The position numbers and the translations under genes were made by a program. Positions 34,778 to 45,435 of a stretch of DNA of 64,000 nt are shown here, in pieces; position 1 is the stretch's first letter; the number at the start of each line of letters is the position of its first letter. The stretch spans positions 64,569,277-64,633,276 of the forward strand of contig OX031056.1 in assembly GCA_943736015.1 (NCBI GenBank), given 5' to 3'. The notes under the pieces were generated by a model. It made no database searches and had not been told where the DNA came from. It saw only the letters and a list, made by a program, of their open reading frames with translations. Source of the DNA: Tridacna crocea (Eukaryota; Mollusca; Bivalvia; Cardiida; Cardiidae).

Positions 34778-36180
34778 TGTTTGCGTGAAAGAGAATCGGC
34801 AATATCATTTGACTTTGAACAAATATACTTGGCTCTGAATACTATACTATATCTCATACAAAACAGGACAAATTCTCGCAGCAACAACATGACTCTGCTC
34901 GATTTGGATGTTTGCTTATTTAAAATTGACACCAAAGCCTGGTTGTCAATATTAAACAAAACTCTTTTACCCTGCAAGTTTGGACCCCATAGCATAATAG
35001 CAAGAAGTACTGGCACCATCTCAAGGAAAGTCATGTCACTAAAGAGAGCTGCACCTGACCATTCCAGTGGCCATTGAAAGAAAGCCCACTCATTTGCAAA
35101 AGAACAACCACAACCCAGGGACTCAGACCCAGAACTATCTGTGAACAGGAGTAAGGTATCACTATCTAACCATTTTTGGTCAGGAATGTATGTGATCCCA
35201 TTGTGATTGACAAGGAAAGAAATCCACATGTACATGTCTTCCCTTAGACTAGCAGAAATTCTTACTTTATAAAATGGTTTTTTAATGCCCATTAATCTGT
35301 CATAAAATCTGCGCAAAAAAGCTCTGCTACTACGAATAGCCTTGCCAAAAAAATTTAACATACCAATTAAAGACTCAAGTTCTCGACCAGATACACGTTT
35401 TTGTTTAACTAGAACTAGTAATGTAGTTAATAAAAGATCAATCTTTTGCTGAGGAATTTTTATAGTCATCTCGTCCGAATCAATTACTAGACCTAAAAAG
35501 ATCATTTTTGTTGTGGGACCTACAGATTTTTCATGAGCAACTGGGATAGCTAAATCAGTACAGATATTTTCAAATGTTGACACTAGAATCTCGCAGTCAT
35601 TGCTGTGAGCTTGACCACAGAAAATAAAGTCATCCAAGTAATGATCAGTACTTTTCTTCTTGGAGATAAAAATAACAAGCCAATTTAAAAAGGTAGAAAA
35701 TTCCTCAAAAAGCTTACACGAGATCTTACATCCCATTGGCAGACATTTATCGATGTAAAATTTGTTTTGAAAACAAATACCGAGCAAGTGAAAATCTCCA
35801 GGATGAATCGGAAGAAGGCGAAAAGCAGACTTTATATCACGTTTGGCCATAAGGGCGCCTGGTCCTAGTGAAAACACCATGTCTGCTACTTTATCAAATT
35901 TTGTGTATTCTACAGAACATAATTCATCATCAATACCATCATTAATGCTACTGCCTGCAGGGTATGATAAATGAGTAATGAGCCTCCAACCGCCATCACT
36001 TTTTGGTATGACACCTATAGGCGACACATGAAAATTTGACATAGGGGCCTCTTTAAATGGCCCCATAATACGACCCAGAGAAATCTCATTTTGAAGCTTT
36101 TCTTCAACAATTTCCCCATTTTCAGCAGCAGACTTTAAATTTGGACTGAAAAAGCCAATGCGTGACCCAGTGTAGCACAA
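34672..36180 (-). CDS. Ngaro ORF2, reverse transcriptase and RNase H
   Basis: This 502-residue frame (from the first Met) copies element RNA into DNA. RT motifs: GVIPKSDGGWRLITHLSYP (about 56-74), motif A MAKRDIKSAFRLLPI with D115, CLPMG at 146-150, and the catalytic YLDD at 181-184. RNase H: FTDSS with D348, E387 in FLEMVP, D412 in FNIDNQ and D462 in NDIADSLSR, so all four acidic residues are present. The frame is open upstream of the Met at 36180 and shows PINIEKLLFYLQFYTDQKAA, which is the usual start of this protein family. The true N-terminus is therefore probably upstream, by frameshift from ORF1 or non-AUG start. The 3' end overlaps ORF3 by 106 nt. Confidence 0.9.
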   Translation of the reverse strand: MCYTGSRIGFFSPNLKSAAENGEIVEEKLQNEISLGRIMGPFKEAPMSNFHVSPIGVIPKSDGGWRLITHLSYPAGSSINDGIDDELCSVEYTKFDKVADMVFSLGPGALMAKRDIKSAFRLLPIHPGDFHLLGICFQNKFYIDKCLPMGCKISCKLFEEFSTFLNWLVIFISKKKSTDHYLDDFIFCGQAHSNDCEILVSTFENICTDLAIPVAHEKSVGPTTKMIFLGLVIDSDEMTIKIPQQKIDLLLTTLLVLVKQKRVSGRELESLIGMLNFFGKAIRSSRAFLRRFYDRLMGIKKPFYKVRISASLREDMYMWISFLVNHNGITYIPDQKWLDSDTLLLFTDSSGSESLGCGCSFANEWAFFQWPLEWSGAALFSDMTFLEMVPVLLAIMLWGPNLQGKRVLFNIDNQALVSILNKQTSKSSRVMLLLREFVLFCMRYSIVFRAKYICSKSNDIADSLSRKQWSRFRKLVPHANLLPQVIPENFHYIMSNVRQTDC

Positions 36181-36262
36181 GCGAAAACCTTCTGTAAAAC
36201 CTAACTTCAGCTGCTCCGCTGCTTTTTGATCTGTATAAAATTGAAGGTAAAATAGTAACTTC

Positions 36263-37216
36263 TCAATATTTATTGGGGAAGGGGCGAGGGCCCATAAATC
36301 TGGTGACAGACGACCTTGGACGAAAATTGCTATTTACAGCTCCACGATAGCCCTGGGAAGCAGAGGGTTTCGTTTCAGTGGAGTTGGTCAATGGCTGAGC
36401 CGATTTAGGCCTTACTGGACAAGAACACTGTGGATGGTCACCAAAGCATCTTAAGCATTTATGCAAAAAACTGCAAGCATTCTTGTAACACATTCCTTTA
36501 AAATTAAAATCATAACAGCGACCTAACTGTTTCAATGCATTTTGCTGGCTATACACGTTTGTATGGGGCACCTGCATATAAAGAAGCCACAGTTCATTAT
36601 CAATTGTATCCCAGCTCCGACCAGGATCAACCGACATCCGGTACCGAAACTGCTCATCATACATTTGCCAGCCATTTCCACCGAAACGCTTATGACCTGT
36701 GCGGATGATATGCATGTATTTCAACATGCTCTGGGTTAAATCTGGATGGGCAGACAAATATATGCTAGCATATATAAGGAAAAGGTCGGTCCAACTTTCC
36801 ATGGATAAAATTTGCTTGGATTTTTGTTGCAATACAAGCTGCCCTGTAGATGCGACAGACAAAAAAGAAGCATTTGAATTGAGTCCGACTTCATTATTAG
36901 GCATCAAAGTAGACAAATCGACATATGCACCAGATATGATTTTGTTCTTAACAGACACAGATATATGTTCCCCAATTTTGGCAGATATGGGAGGCACAGG
37001 ACATATGACATTACCTGTATCTAAACAACTCAATGCAGCTTCTGGAGCTTGTACTGCAGAGTCAACACGGTCAGAGTTAGTTTCATCCACACCAGCTGCC
37101 AATCCCAAATGGACATCAGTATCAGTCTCTGGTGGCTGTGCACTTTTATTCCCTGCCTTCTGAGCCTTCCGCTTGGTCTGACCAGTTGTCTGACTGGATT
37201 TGCGCTTCGGTGCCAT
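36263..37216 (-). CDS. Ngaro ORF1, Gag-like protein
   Basis: This 317-residue frame starts with a very basic N-terminus (MAPKRKSSQTTGQTKRK) suited to nucleic-acid binding or nuclear entry. A central helical part (about 140-230, SWTDLFLIYASIYLSAHPD) is typical of Gag-like proteins of DIRS-order elements. Near the C-terminus lie C234-x8-C243-x4-C248-x3-H252, a CCCH-like finger, then C254-x2-C257-x3-H261-x4-C266, a zinc-knuckle-like cluster. It likely packages element RNA. The stop is 83 nt before the first Met of ORF2, but the ORF2 frame is open across the gap in +1, so a frameshift fusion is possible. Confidence 0.85.
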   Translation of the reverse strand: MAPKRKSSQTTGQTKRKAQKAGNKSAQPPETDTDVHLGLAAGVDETNSDRVDSAVQAPEAALSCLDTGNVICPVPPISAKIGEHISVSVKNKIISGAYVDLSTLMPNNEVGLNSNASFLSVASTGQLVLQQKSKQILSMESWTDLFLIYASIYLSAHPDLTQSMLKYMHIIRTGHKRFGGNGWQMYDEQFRYRMSVDPGRSWDTIDNELWLLYMQVPHTNVYSQQNALKQLGRCYDFNFKGMCYKNACSFLHKCLRCFGDHPQCSCPVRPKSAQPLTNSTETKPSASQGYRGAVNSNFRPRSSVTRFMGPRPFPNKY

Positions 37217-37638
37217 TTGTGGTCATATGATGATCAAAAATGAAAAAGAAAATAGAGAGAAAGCCAAAATCAGTACAAATGTAACAAAGTAAGGCGAGCA
37301 CCTACTTAAAAACATTTTGATAAAGTGCATCAACAGACTGAACTGCATGGAGATTTGTCATTTGCAAATATGAACTCCAAACCATTTACTAATCAAGAAC
37401 AACTTCATTGTATAAAAAGAAACTGTAAGAATAGTATGAGGTTTCACATTTTGTCTCGGCTGACTGAAACATGAATCCAAAATAATGTCTTACCCCACCC
37501 CTTTAAAATCGGGCAGAAAGCGTGACAATTTGTTGGTATTTCATCACTAAATACAAGATTACAACGTGCCTAAGCCAGGTAAAGTGGCATCACGTCGTAC
37601 AGTTTATCAGCATGAAACACTCATTTATCAGAAATGCA

Positions 37639-37835
37639 CTAAATAATGTATTTTTGACCAAATAACTTACTTACCCCACATGTATCTGAAATTGTAGTCA
37701 ACCTCTTTGTGTAAGAGTGCACGACCCGCAAATACAATCAAAGTATTGGGAGTATTCCCCTCAAAAATCATCAAAGTATCACGAGTATTCTCCACAATAA
37801 TCCGTTGCTATCCATAGCGGATAGCCGTACTTATT
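37639..37835 (-). repeat. Ngaro split repeat A1
   Basis: 197 bp from CTAAATAATGTATTTTTG to GCCGTACTTATT, matched base for base, as far as read, by A2 at a constant offset of 5240. This is the 5' end of the element. Confidence 0.9.
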
Positions 37836-37984
37836 TATGCGTTGTGAATTGGAAGTAGGTCCAAATGACGTCATGTTAGTAGCTTTCGATTGGATTATAA
37901 TATAGCTACGGTTTATTTGTTGCTGTAGCAACATGATTGTATTAATGAATTGATCCAAAATCTCGGACAAGTTCGAAAATGGGT

Positions 37985-39084
37985 CATGTCGGGTCAAAAA
38001 CTAGGTCACTAGGTCAAATCTTAGAAAAACCTTGTGTACGCTCTAGACGCCACGTTTTCGGTCCGATACTTATGAAAGTTAATCAGAATGTTTGCCTCGA
38101 TGATATCTCGGACGAGTTTGAAAATGGATCACGTCGGATCAATAACTAGGTCACCAGTTCAAATCTTAGAAAAAAAAATGTGTACGCTCTAGAGGCCACA
38201 TTTTCAGACCAAAACTCTTGAAAGTTAGTCAAAAAGTTTGTCTTGATATCTTGAATGAGTTTGAAAATGGGTCATGTCCGGTCAAAAACTATGTCACCAG
38301 GTCAAATGTTACAAAAACCTTTTGTACGCTCTAGAAGCCACATTTTCAGTCCAAAACTCTTGTAAATTGGTCAGAATATTTGTCTTGATGACGAATTTGA
38401 AAATGTTGGGTCAAAAACTAGGTTACCAGGTCAAATCTTAAAAAACCTTTTATACGCTCTGGATGCCACATTTTCAGTCCAACACTCTTGAAAATTGGTC
38501 AGAATTGTTGCCTTGGTAACATCTTGAATGTTGAAAATGGGTCATGTTGGGTCAAAAACTAGGTCAACAGGTCAAATGTTATAAAAACCTTGTGTATGCT
38601 CTGGAGGACACATTTTCAGTCTGATACTCTTGAAAATTGTTCGTAACATTTCTCTGGGTGATACCTTGAAGGAATTTGAAAATTGATCATATGGAGGCAA
38701 AAACTAGGTCACTGGGTCAAATATTAGAAAAACCTTGTGTACACTCTAGAGGCCATATTTTCTGCCTAATATTCTTCAAACTTGGCCAGAAAGTATGTTT
38801 TGGTCATGTCTCAAAAGAGTTTGATAATGGTTAATTGTCGGGTCCAACACTAGGGCACTAGGTCAAATCTTAGAAAAACCTTTTGTACGCTGTAGAGGCC
38901 ACATTTTCAGTCCAATACTCATGGAACTTGGTCAGAGATTTTGTCTCATTGATATCTCAAAAGTGCTTGATAATGATTAATGTCTGATTAAAAAACTAGG
39001 TCACTGGGAAACTAGATTGAAAATGGTTCATCTTTGGTCAAAAGACTCAGGTTGCGATTTCAGGGCCATTATGGCCCTCTTGTT
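37985..39084 (-). mobile_element. Core-repeat element, type C
   Basis: About seven tandem units of about 155 bp (GGTCAAAAACTAGGTCAC; CTAGAGGCCACATTTTCAGT) end in CAGGGCCATTATGGCCCTCTTGTT, the same terminal module as types A and B in reverse orientation. The opposite terminus was not found; the repeats begin shortly after the Ngaro insertion edge. Confidence 0.65.
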
Positions 39085-39089
39085 AAGCT

Positions 39090-39660
39090 GTCACCCTTGG
39101 TCCAGAGGGATGTGAAACTGTATGATGAATTGTTCAAGACACTCTTTCCTGAATACATTATCGCTTGAAACCTGTCACTAAATAATTAATCGCGTGTTCG
39201 CTGTTTTTAGTACTGTCATTACTTTGATTATTGAAATCAAAGGCTATCAATATGTGTACAATGTCAAAATGTATCCTGTCATCCAGACACAAACTGTGCT
39301 ACAGAGCAACATGAAACATGCAAAGTAACATGCAAAAATAGTAACAGTTTTAAAGTAATGATATTGATATTGTGAAATTATTATGGCAGTACTTGCAATC
39401 AATTATTTTGTATCCAACATGATGATTGCGACCATTCATTAATTATATCAGAAACTTTTGCAATTAACCAGCTAAAGTGAAATTATATATGTACAGCATA
39501 ATTATTATTTTACTACTTACTAAAATTCAAAATGTCTGAAACTTGAAGCTGTGATTATATACTGCAATAAGAAAATGTAGAATTAAATTTGTATTATACA
39601 ATTTAGGTTTAACTTGTTTTCTCATCACCAGGCATATTCGAATTTTCCTAGTGTAGAGCT
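39090..39660. other. No gene seen
   Basis: AT-rich unique sequence without splice-bounded exons or repeat ends. Confidence 0.35.
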
Positions 39661-39664
39661 CATT

Positions 39665-39873
39665 AGTTATCCAATGATAAGTATCTTGACCAACAATACT
39701 GTTTTGAAAATTGTGTGGATAAAGATGTTTTTAAAAAATGTGGGGAAAGGGGTAAATGCAAGTCACATCATTTTCTCCTTTTTCAAAAATGTTTTCTGCC
39801 TTTCAAACCTTTAATTTCAATTTTCTACTTTCAAATTAGTACAGTCTAAAAATTTTGTTTGGTAAAGGATTAA
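39665..39873 (+). mobile_element. piggyBac-like hairpin MITE, decayed
   Basis: Right end TTTTGTTTGGTAAAGGAT-TTAA-like; hairpin 39738-39796 (GGGGAAAGGGGTAAATGC / ATTTTCTCCTTTTTC); left end eroded. Confidence 0.5.
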
Positions 39874-40153
39874 TAAAAAGAGAGGAAGCCACTTAGTCTC
39901 ACATTCCTACAAAGGAGAGTAAGTGACTTGTTCTAAGCAGAAAAATGTTATCACATGCTTTGAAAAGAAAATATATCTTTATGAACTTATTCTGCGCAGT
40001 TTACCACTTATTTTTTATTTTCCTTTTACTTATAGTATTTTATTAATTAACAAGTATTTAGAAGTGAAATTTTGTTCAATGTTTCAAACGTCCATGTCTA
40101 AAAAGGGAGGCTTAATATTAGTATACATTGAAAACTTTCAAATCTGTTGACCC

Positions 40154-40320
40154 CTGACCCTTTACCACACAATTCAGATGTCGCAAAAAGAGAAGACCTT
40201 TGAAAACATTGTAGAAAAAGATGAATATGTTTGTAACCAGCACTCTCTCCTCTTTCCACTGTGTTATAAATGTTTTGGAGTTCGTCGAGCCCAAAAAATT
40301 GTTGTTTAGTAAAGACTTAT
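40154..40320 (+). mobile_element. piggyBac-like hairpin MITE, internally deleted
   Basis: CCCTTTACCACACAATTCAG left; TTGTTGTTTAGTAAAGAC right; hairpin 40202-40264. The right flank is shorter than in full copies. Confidence 0.5.
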
Positions 40321-40354
40321 TCAATTTTTCACAGTCTCGGCAGTTTCAGTCTAG

Positions 40355-40597
40355 CACGCAGAAAGGTACATTCGGACATTTGCGTAAAGTGTCGTCCCGG
40401 ATTAGCCTGCGCAGTCCGCGCAGGCTAATCCGAGACGGCACTTTACGACTATATTAGATTTTCTGCTACAGTAGACTTGTGTAAACTGGAAAATCACATA
40501 AAATCGGAAAGTGTCGTTTCGGATTAGCTTGTGCGGACTGCACATGCTGATCAGAGACGACACTTTACGCAAATGTCCGAATGACCCTTTTCGCGTG
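40355..40597. mobile_element. Palindromic MITE made of two hairpins
   Basis: Outer ends CACGCAGAAAGGTACATTCG and CGAATGACCCTTTTCGCGTG are inverted. Each arm also folds alone: AGCCTGCGCAGTCCGCGCAGGCT in the left hairpin and a weaker AGCTTGTGCGGACTGCACATGCT in the right. The word CGTAAAGTGTCGTC occurs in both arms. A decayed relative is at 4548-4620. Confidence 0.62.
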
Positions 40598-40699
40598 TTA
40601 CACTCCATAGGGGTCGTAGACCTCAAATCTGTGAACGACGTTGCGACAGTTTCCATTTTCACGCTTCGTGTATTTATCACGCTCGAAAAACGGTGAGCA

Positions 40700-41830
40700 C
40701 CTCATACAATTGATCCTTCCACGCTTGTTGATGTCTGCAGAATGAATAAACCAAGAACTATAATGGGTCGTTTCATGTCAGCAAAATGAAGAAAAAAGTA
40801 TTCTGATCATGCCAAATGATTACATTTTTGAGGATCATATAATAAAATAACACAGTTTCATGATATTCTGAATGCTATGAAAAAATAGTGAAACTGTAGC
40901 GATCGTCTTTAATGTTAGAATAATTCGTCTAAAATAACGAACTCAACTTCAGTCGATATATAAATCCTTTGGCGGAATTTAGGTAAAATAAGAGAAATTT
41001 AGCGAAATATGAGACTATATTTTTAAGTGAAACCATGCCCAGGAGCCGTAGAGAGTCGTACCCGAACGGTGAAGTGATGCAATAAGGAATTCGTAGGAGT
41101 TTGCCTTTGGGAACATTTCGTAAATTGGAAAACTATAAGGATATTGCTTGCGTAATTCCAGTTCGTTTAACAATACTCATGCAGTTCGCTGGATCTTGCT
41201 TACGGTTCTGCGTTTAATACCAATTCTGTATTCAGACAAATATCCCACTTCGAATTCTCAGGAACATACATGTAAAAAATTAAGTAGGCGTGCGTTATTC
41301 AACAACGGTTCTGATAAATTAGTCAATCAGCGCAAAGTAATAAAATATGGATCGACAAAGCTTCATTATTCCACGTTTTATAAGTCGGACAGACAAATGC
41401 TATATTTGTTACATAGACAAAATATGAGCTATGTTCTGTGAAATTAGGGCTTAATGCATCTGTTGAAAATTTTGCGCAAGCTGACCTGGGCCGAAACTTT
41501 CCGCTATTGGTCAATTTTCTGTATGCCAATGGACAAGTCTGCCTCATGATTAAGTGGGTTGTGGAAAAAATGGTTAGTATGGATACATAAGTATGTAATG
41601 GTTTGCTTGATATCATGCAACACAGAGATGGATTAAGCCACATTTTGCTGTAAATGGCTCATTGGTCGCCCGGCAGAAGCCGGCGACCTATATTTAATAT
41701 AGCCGGGAAGAGATGTTGATGGAGAGTGTAGGTACTTCCGGTTGAAATCTTTCATCATAATCGCCAGGTTTATAGTGGTAAAATAGGTGTGAATGTTTGT
41801 GATATTGTTGTGTGGGGTTTTCATCACCTT
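40700..41830. other. No gene seen
   Basis: Only a short hairpin at 41665-41689 (GGTCGCCCGGC/GCCGGCGACC) stands out. The frames at 41148-41441 and 41323-41643 lack motifs. Confidence 0.35.
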
Positions 41831-42165
41831 TTTATACGCCCGTCGAAGACAGGACGTATTATGGGATCACCCGTGGCAAGCGGGCGGGCGGGCGGCGTCC
41901 ACTTCTTTGTCCGGAGCATATCTCCAAAACTATTGTAGCAAGGGTTATGAAATTTCATGGGTGGATAGATTTCATCAAGGGGGAGTGCAGTGCGCAGGAA
42001 TCATAACTCTTGCTTGCTTAATTTGTAGGTTATTGCTCTTTGTTATTTTTCATACTTGAGTTTTGTCCGAAGCATATCTCCAAAACTATACTAGCTAGGG
42101 TTATGAAATTTCATGGGTGGATAGATCTCATCAAGTGGGAGTGCAGTGCGCAGCAATCATAACTC

Positions 42166-42305
42166 TTGTTCTTACGAACAAAGTCCGTAACAAAGAAACA
42201 AATGAATAAATGCATGGCAGAAATAAGGGTCGGAGCGGGATTCGAACTCCGGAACTCCCGGACACAAGACCAATACCCTAACCACTGAGCCAAAGAGATA
42301 TCTCC
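42166..42305 (-). mobile_element. tRNA-derived SINE, solitary copy
   Basis: The reverse strand has TTTGGCTCAGTGGTTAGGGT (A-box-like) and GAGTTCGAATCCCGC (B box), then the tail GCATTTATTCATTTGTTTC. It is the same family as the palindromic pair at 42494. Poor T-stem pairing argues against a working tRNA. Confidence 0.55.
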
Positions 42306-42493
42306 CTGACGCAGTAGCCAGGTATTGTATTTAAATCGGGAGAATGCCATGCAGGAAGGAGTGGTCTCCCGTAACACACCCCCTCTTAAAGTCATCATTT
42401 ATTGATGACTCGAAGCCTTATTAGGCAGGAAGTCCGATTTTGGACAACAAATGGGATTAATGGCTCAATGGCCAATCCCGGACGAGCCCCCAT

Positions 42494-42753
42494 CTTACGA
42501 ACAAAGTCCGTAACAAAGAAACAAATGAATAAATGCATGGCAGAAATAAGGGTCGGAGCGGGATTCGAACTCCGAACTCCCGGACGCAAAGCCAATACCC
42601 TAACCACTGAGCCAAAGAGATATCTCTTTGGCTCAGTGGTAGGGTATTGGCTTTGCGTCCGGGAGTTCGGAGTTCGAATCCCGCTCCGATCCTTATTTCT
42701 GCCATGCATTTATTCATTTGTTTCTTTGTTACGGACTTTGTTCGTTTCGTAAG
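42494..42753. mobile_element. Head-to-head SINE pair forming a 260-bp palindrome
   Basis: Two copies of a tRNA-derived SINE meet at GATATC (centre between 42621 and 42622). The arms of about 128-132 bases differ by only a few changes (an extra AACG, one A deletion, one G/A). The right copy has TGGCTCAGTGG (42629-42639) and GTTCGAATCCC (42672), matching pol III A and B boxes. The outer ends are CTTACGAACAAAGTCCG and its complement. Confidence 0.75.
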
Positions 42754-43494
42754 ATTGTTTACTTAATTTTTGAGTTAATGCCCTTTGTTGTTTTTCATAC
42801 TTGAATTTTGTCCGAAGCATATCTCCAAAACTATACTAGCTAAAGTTATGAAATTTCATGGGTGGATAGATCTCATCAAGGGGGAAGGCAGTGCGCAGCA
42901 ATCATAACTCTTGCTTGCTTAATTTTTGAGTTATTGCTCTTTGTTATTTTTCATACTTGAATTTTGTCCGGACCATATCTCCAAAATATTCTAGCTAGGG
43001 TTATGAAATTTCATGGGTGGATAGATTTCATCAAGGGGGAAAGCAGTGCACAGCAATCATAACTCTTACTCCCTTTATTTTTAGGTTATTGCCCTTTGTC
43101 GTTTTTCATACTTGAATTTTGTCCGGTGAATATCTCCAAAACTATACTAGCTAGGGTTATGAAATTTCATGGGTGGATAGATCTTATTAAGTGGGAGTGC
43201 AGTGCACAGGAATCATAACTCTTGCTTGCTTAATTTTTGAGTTAGTGCCCTTTGTAGTTTTTCATACTTGAATTTTGTTCGGTGCATGCCCCAGCTTTAG
43301 AACTTGGGGTAAGACATGCGTATCTTGCGACAATTTGCTGCTCTTGTTTGAAGCTGTTGACTTGTTTTGAACCCGATAAAGAATCGTGAAAGAATTATTA
43401 ACGGTCTGGTGCACAATATTTTGTGAAACAATTAATGTTCTTGTACAGAACGCATCTTTTTTACGTGAATGAACTCGTCCAATCGAATTACGGA

Positions 43495-43622
43495 CGCTTC
43501 GTACCATGACCATTTCGTACCAGTGACTTCGTACCATAATTTGACCATTTCATACCATAATTTATACCATTTCGTACCATATGTTTGCCACTTCGTACCA
43601 TAGACATTCCATTTCGTACCAT
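43495..43622. repeat. Degenerate TTTCGTACCAT tandem repeat
   Basis: At least seven copies of C(G/A)TACCAT at intervals of 10-20 bases. Confidence 0.6.
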
Positions 43623-44104
43623 GTTTTTGGGTCAATGTCAAAGTTTTAACAAAGAAATACCTTCTTTTATGTATTTTCTTATGGGTACCGTAGTTGATTG
43701 AAGGAAATGATTGGAATTTCGTTACGCTTACAAGTACAAATGTTAAAACCTTTTAATTTTCCTTTGTGGGGGACTGGCGCAATGGAAAAGAAAGTACACA
43801 ATAGAAATATATTATATATTTGTTACTATATAAAGTAAATATGTATGATTTGAAACGTGTGTATTTGTACTCATCTATCTTTTATAGGGTATATCTACAA
43901 GAATGTCGAAAAATAAAGTTTTTACCGTCAAAAAAAGTATATATATATTTGTAGCAATATTTCCTTTATTTAAGCAGGTAATCTCAGAAGGGGAAATGAA
44001 AAATTTACCAAGTTCGAACAAGTACTATATAATGTACCCAAAACAGGTCTTAAAGTTCAGATAAAGTTTTAAAATGGATAAAAACTTGATTTGAAATATC
44101 AGCT

Positions 44105-44690
44105 TACATGCATTAGACTGCGTTAATCTAGGATCGGATTGCAATATTGGTATGATCTTAATCTATACCGTACTCAGATATTTCACTGACCGGCTTTGGT
44201 TACATTTATCACTTTACAAGCATTAGACTGCGTGGGTCTAGGATCAGACCACAATATTGGTAAGTATGATCTTAATCTATACCGTACTAAAATATTTCAC
44301 TGACCGGCTTTGGTTACATTTATCACTTTAAAAGCATTAGACTGCGTGGGTCTAGGATCAGACCACAATATTGGTAAGTATGATCTTTTATATATACCGT
44401 ATTCAGATATTTCACTGACCGGCTTTGGTTACATTTATCACTTTACAAGCATTAGACTGCGTGAATCTAGGACCAGACTATAACTTTGGTAAGTATGATC
44501 TTGATCTACACCGTCCTCAAAATATTTCACTGACCGGCTTTGGTTACAGTTATCAGTTTACATACATTAGACTGCGTAGGTCTAGGATCAGACTGTAACT
44601 TTGGTAAGTCTGATCTTGATCTACACCGTCTTCAGATATTTCACTGACCGGCTTTAATTACATTTATCAGTTTACATGCCAGCTTACATG
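44105..44690. repeat. Minisatellite, about 114-bp unit, five copies
   Basis: Units start with CATTAGACTGCG at about 44110, 44221, 44335, 44450 and 44566 and include TTTCACTGACCGGCTTTGGT. A partial unit is at 44775. Diverged direct copies of one flank (GACTGGCGCAATGGAAAAG at 43771; GACCGGCGCAATGGAAAAG at 44902) bracket the array. Confidence 0.72.
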
Positions 44691-45435
44691 TTAAGCAATA
44701 CCCGTAATTATTCAATTTGTCAGGATATAGATGAATTCATATACATTTACGTAGTTCAGCATGTTGAACAGTGCACTGGTCTGTGTAGATCTAAGATCAG
44801 ACTGTTATGTAATAAGTTATAAGTTAAACAAGCTGAAACTTCTTTTCCCCATACCTATTGGGTACCGAGAAATAAAACTTCCTTCTAAATTTCCATCGCG
44901 CGGGACCGGCGCAATGGAAAAGCAAACTTCGCAATGGAAATATAACGTTACTATATGGAAGTTGTAAAATAAAGTATTTGGTAACCACGTGTGGTTTCAA
45001 ATATGTTTATTTGTAATCATTGACCAATAATAAGGTATATCTCCAGTTAAAAACGATATACAGTATATGTATTTGTAGCATTTTCTTTTTCATTATGCAA
45101 TTATTCTCAGATGGTGAAATTGGCATAAAAGTAGCATAAAATGAACGTTTTGCAGTGCGAAAACCTATACTTCATTTTGGCAGTTGGTCATATGGCAAAT
45201 TCGTCAAATTATAGGTCACTATTGTAATGTCAATTTTATTGGAAAACAATAGCTAATTTTTTCACAAATGAAAAATAACTGAAAAAATTGGAGCCAGATA
45301 AATTCTGTTGTCTACATATTTGTCTGTTTAATAATGGAAAAAACAATATTTTTCGTTCGACCTTGACGCCCTTGCGTCTTCTTTTTCTCTTGTATATAAC
45401 TATTACGATAAATTATTCTAAACGTATGTACTTAC

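Larger units (their letters stand above)
31646..37835 (-). mobile_element. Ngaro-type tyrosine-recombinase retrotransposon
   Basis: This 6.19 kb element reads on the minus strand. Split direct repeats in the order A1 (37639-37835), coding body, B1 (32678-33016), A2 (32399-32595), B2 (31646-31984) are diagnostic of Ngaro-type DIRS-order elements. Four open frames (Gag-like, RT/RNase H, tyrosine recombinase, SGNH hydrolase) are free of internal stops. Such elements copy through RNA and integrate by the recombinase, so no target duplication is expected, and none is seen. Intact frames and apparently identical repeats suggest a recent insertion into the 42 kb intron of the receptor guanylyl cyclase, in the same orientation as the gene. 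The spacers between B1/A2 (82 bp) and A2/B2 (414 bp) are longer than the textbook abutting layout. Confidence 0.9.
41834..43290. repeat. Satellite-like array, about 160-bp unit, with SINE insertion
   Basis: Five units contain CATATCTCCAAAACTATACT, GGTTATGAAATTTCATGGGT and CAGTGCGCAGCAATCATAAC; they start near 41915, 42066, 42812, 42973 and 43126. The left edge is CGCCCGTCGAAGACAGGACG with (GCGG)n-like repeats. A SINE cluster (42165-42755) splits the second unit. Confidence 0.7.

Noticed and set aside
34742..35077. 111-codon plus-strand frame
   Set aside because: Antisense shadow of the Ngaro RT/RNase H frame.
36699..37163. 154-codon plus-strand frame
   Set aside because: Antisense shadow of the Ngaro Gag-like ORF1.
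42618..42700. Functional tRNA gene
   Set aside because: A and B boxes are good, but T-stem and acceptor pairing fail and the unit has a SINE tail and sister copies.
42402..42752. Overlapping frames of 86-116 codons on both strands
   Set aside because: They are created by the SINE palindrome; the same residues appear in both directions.
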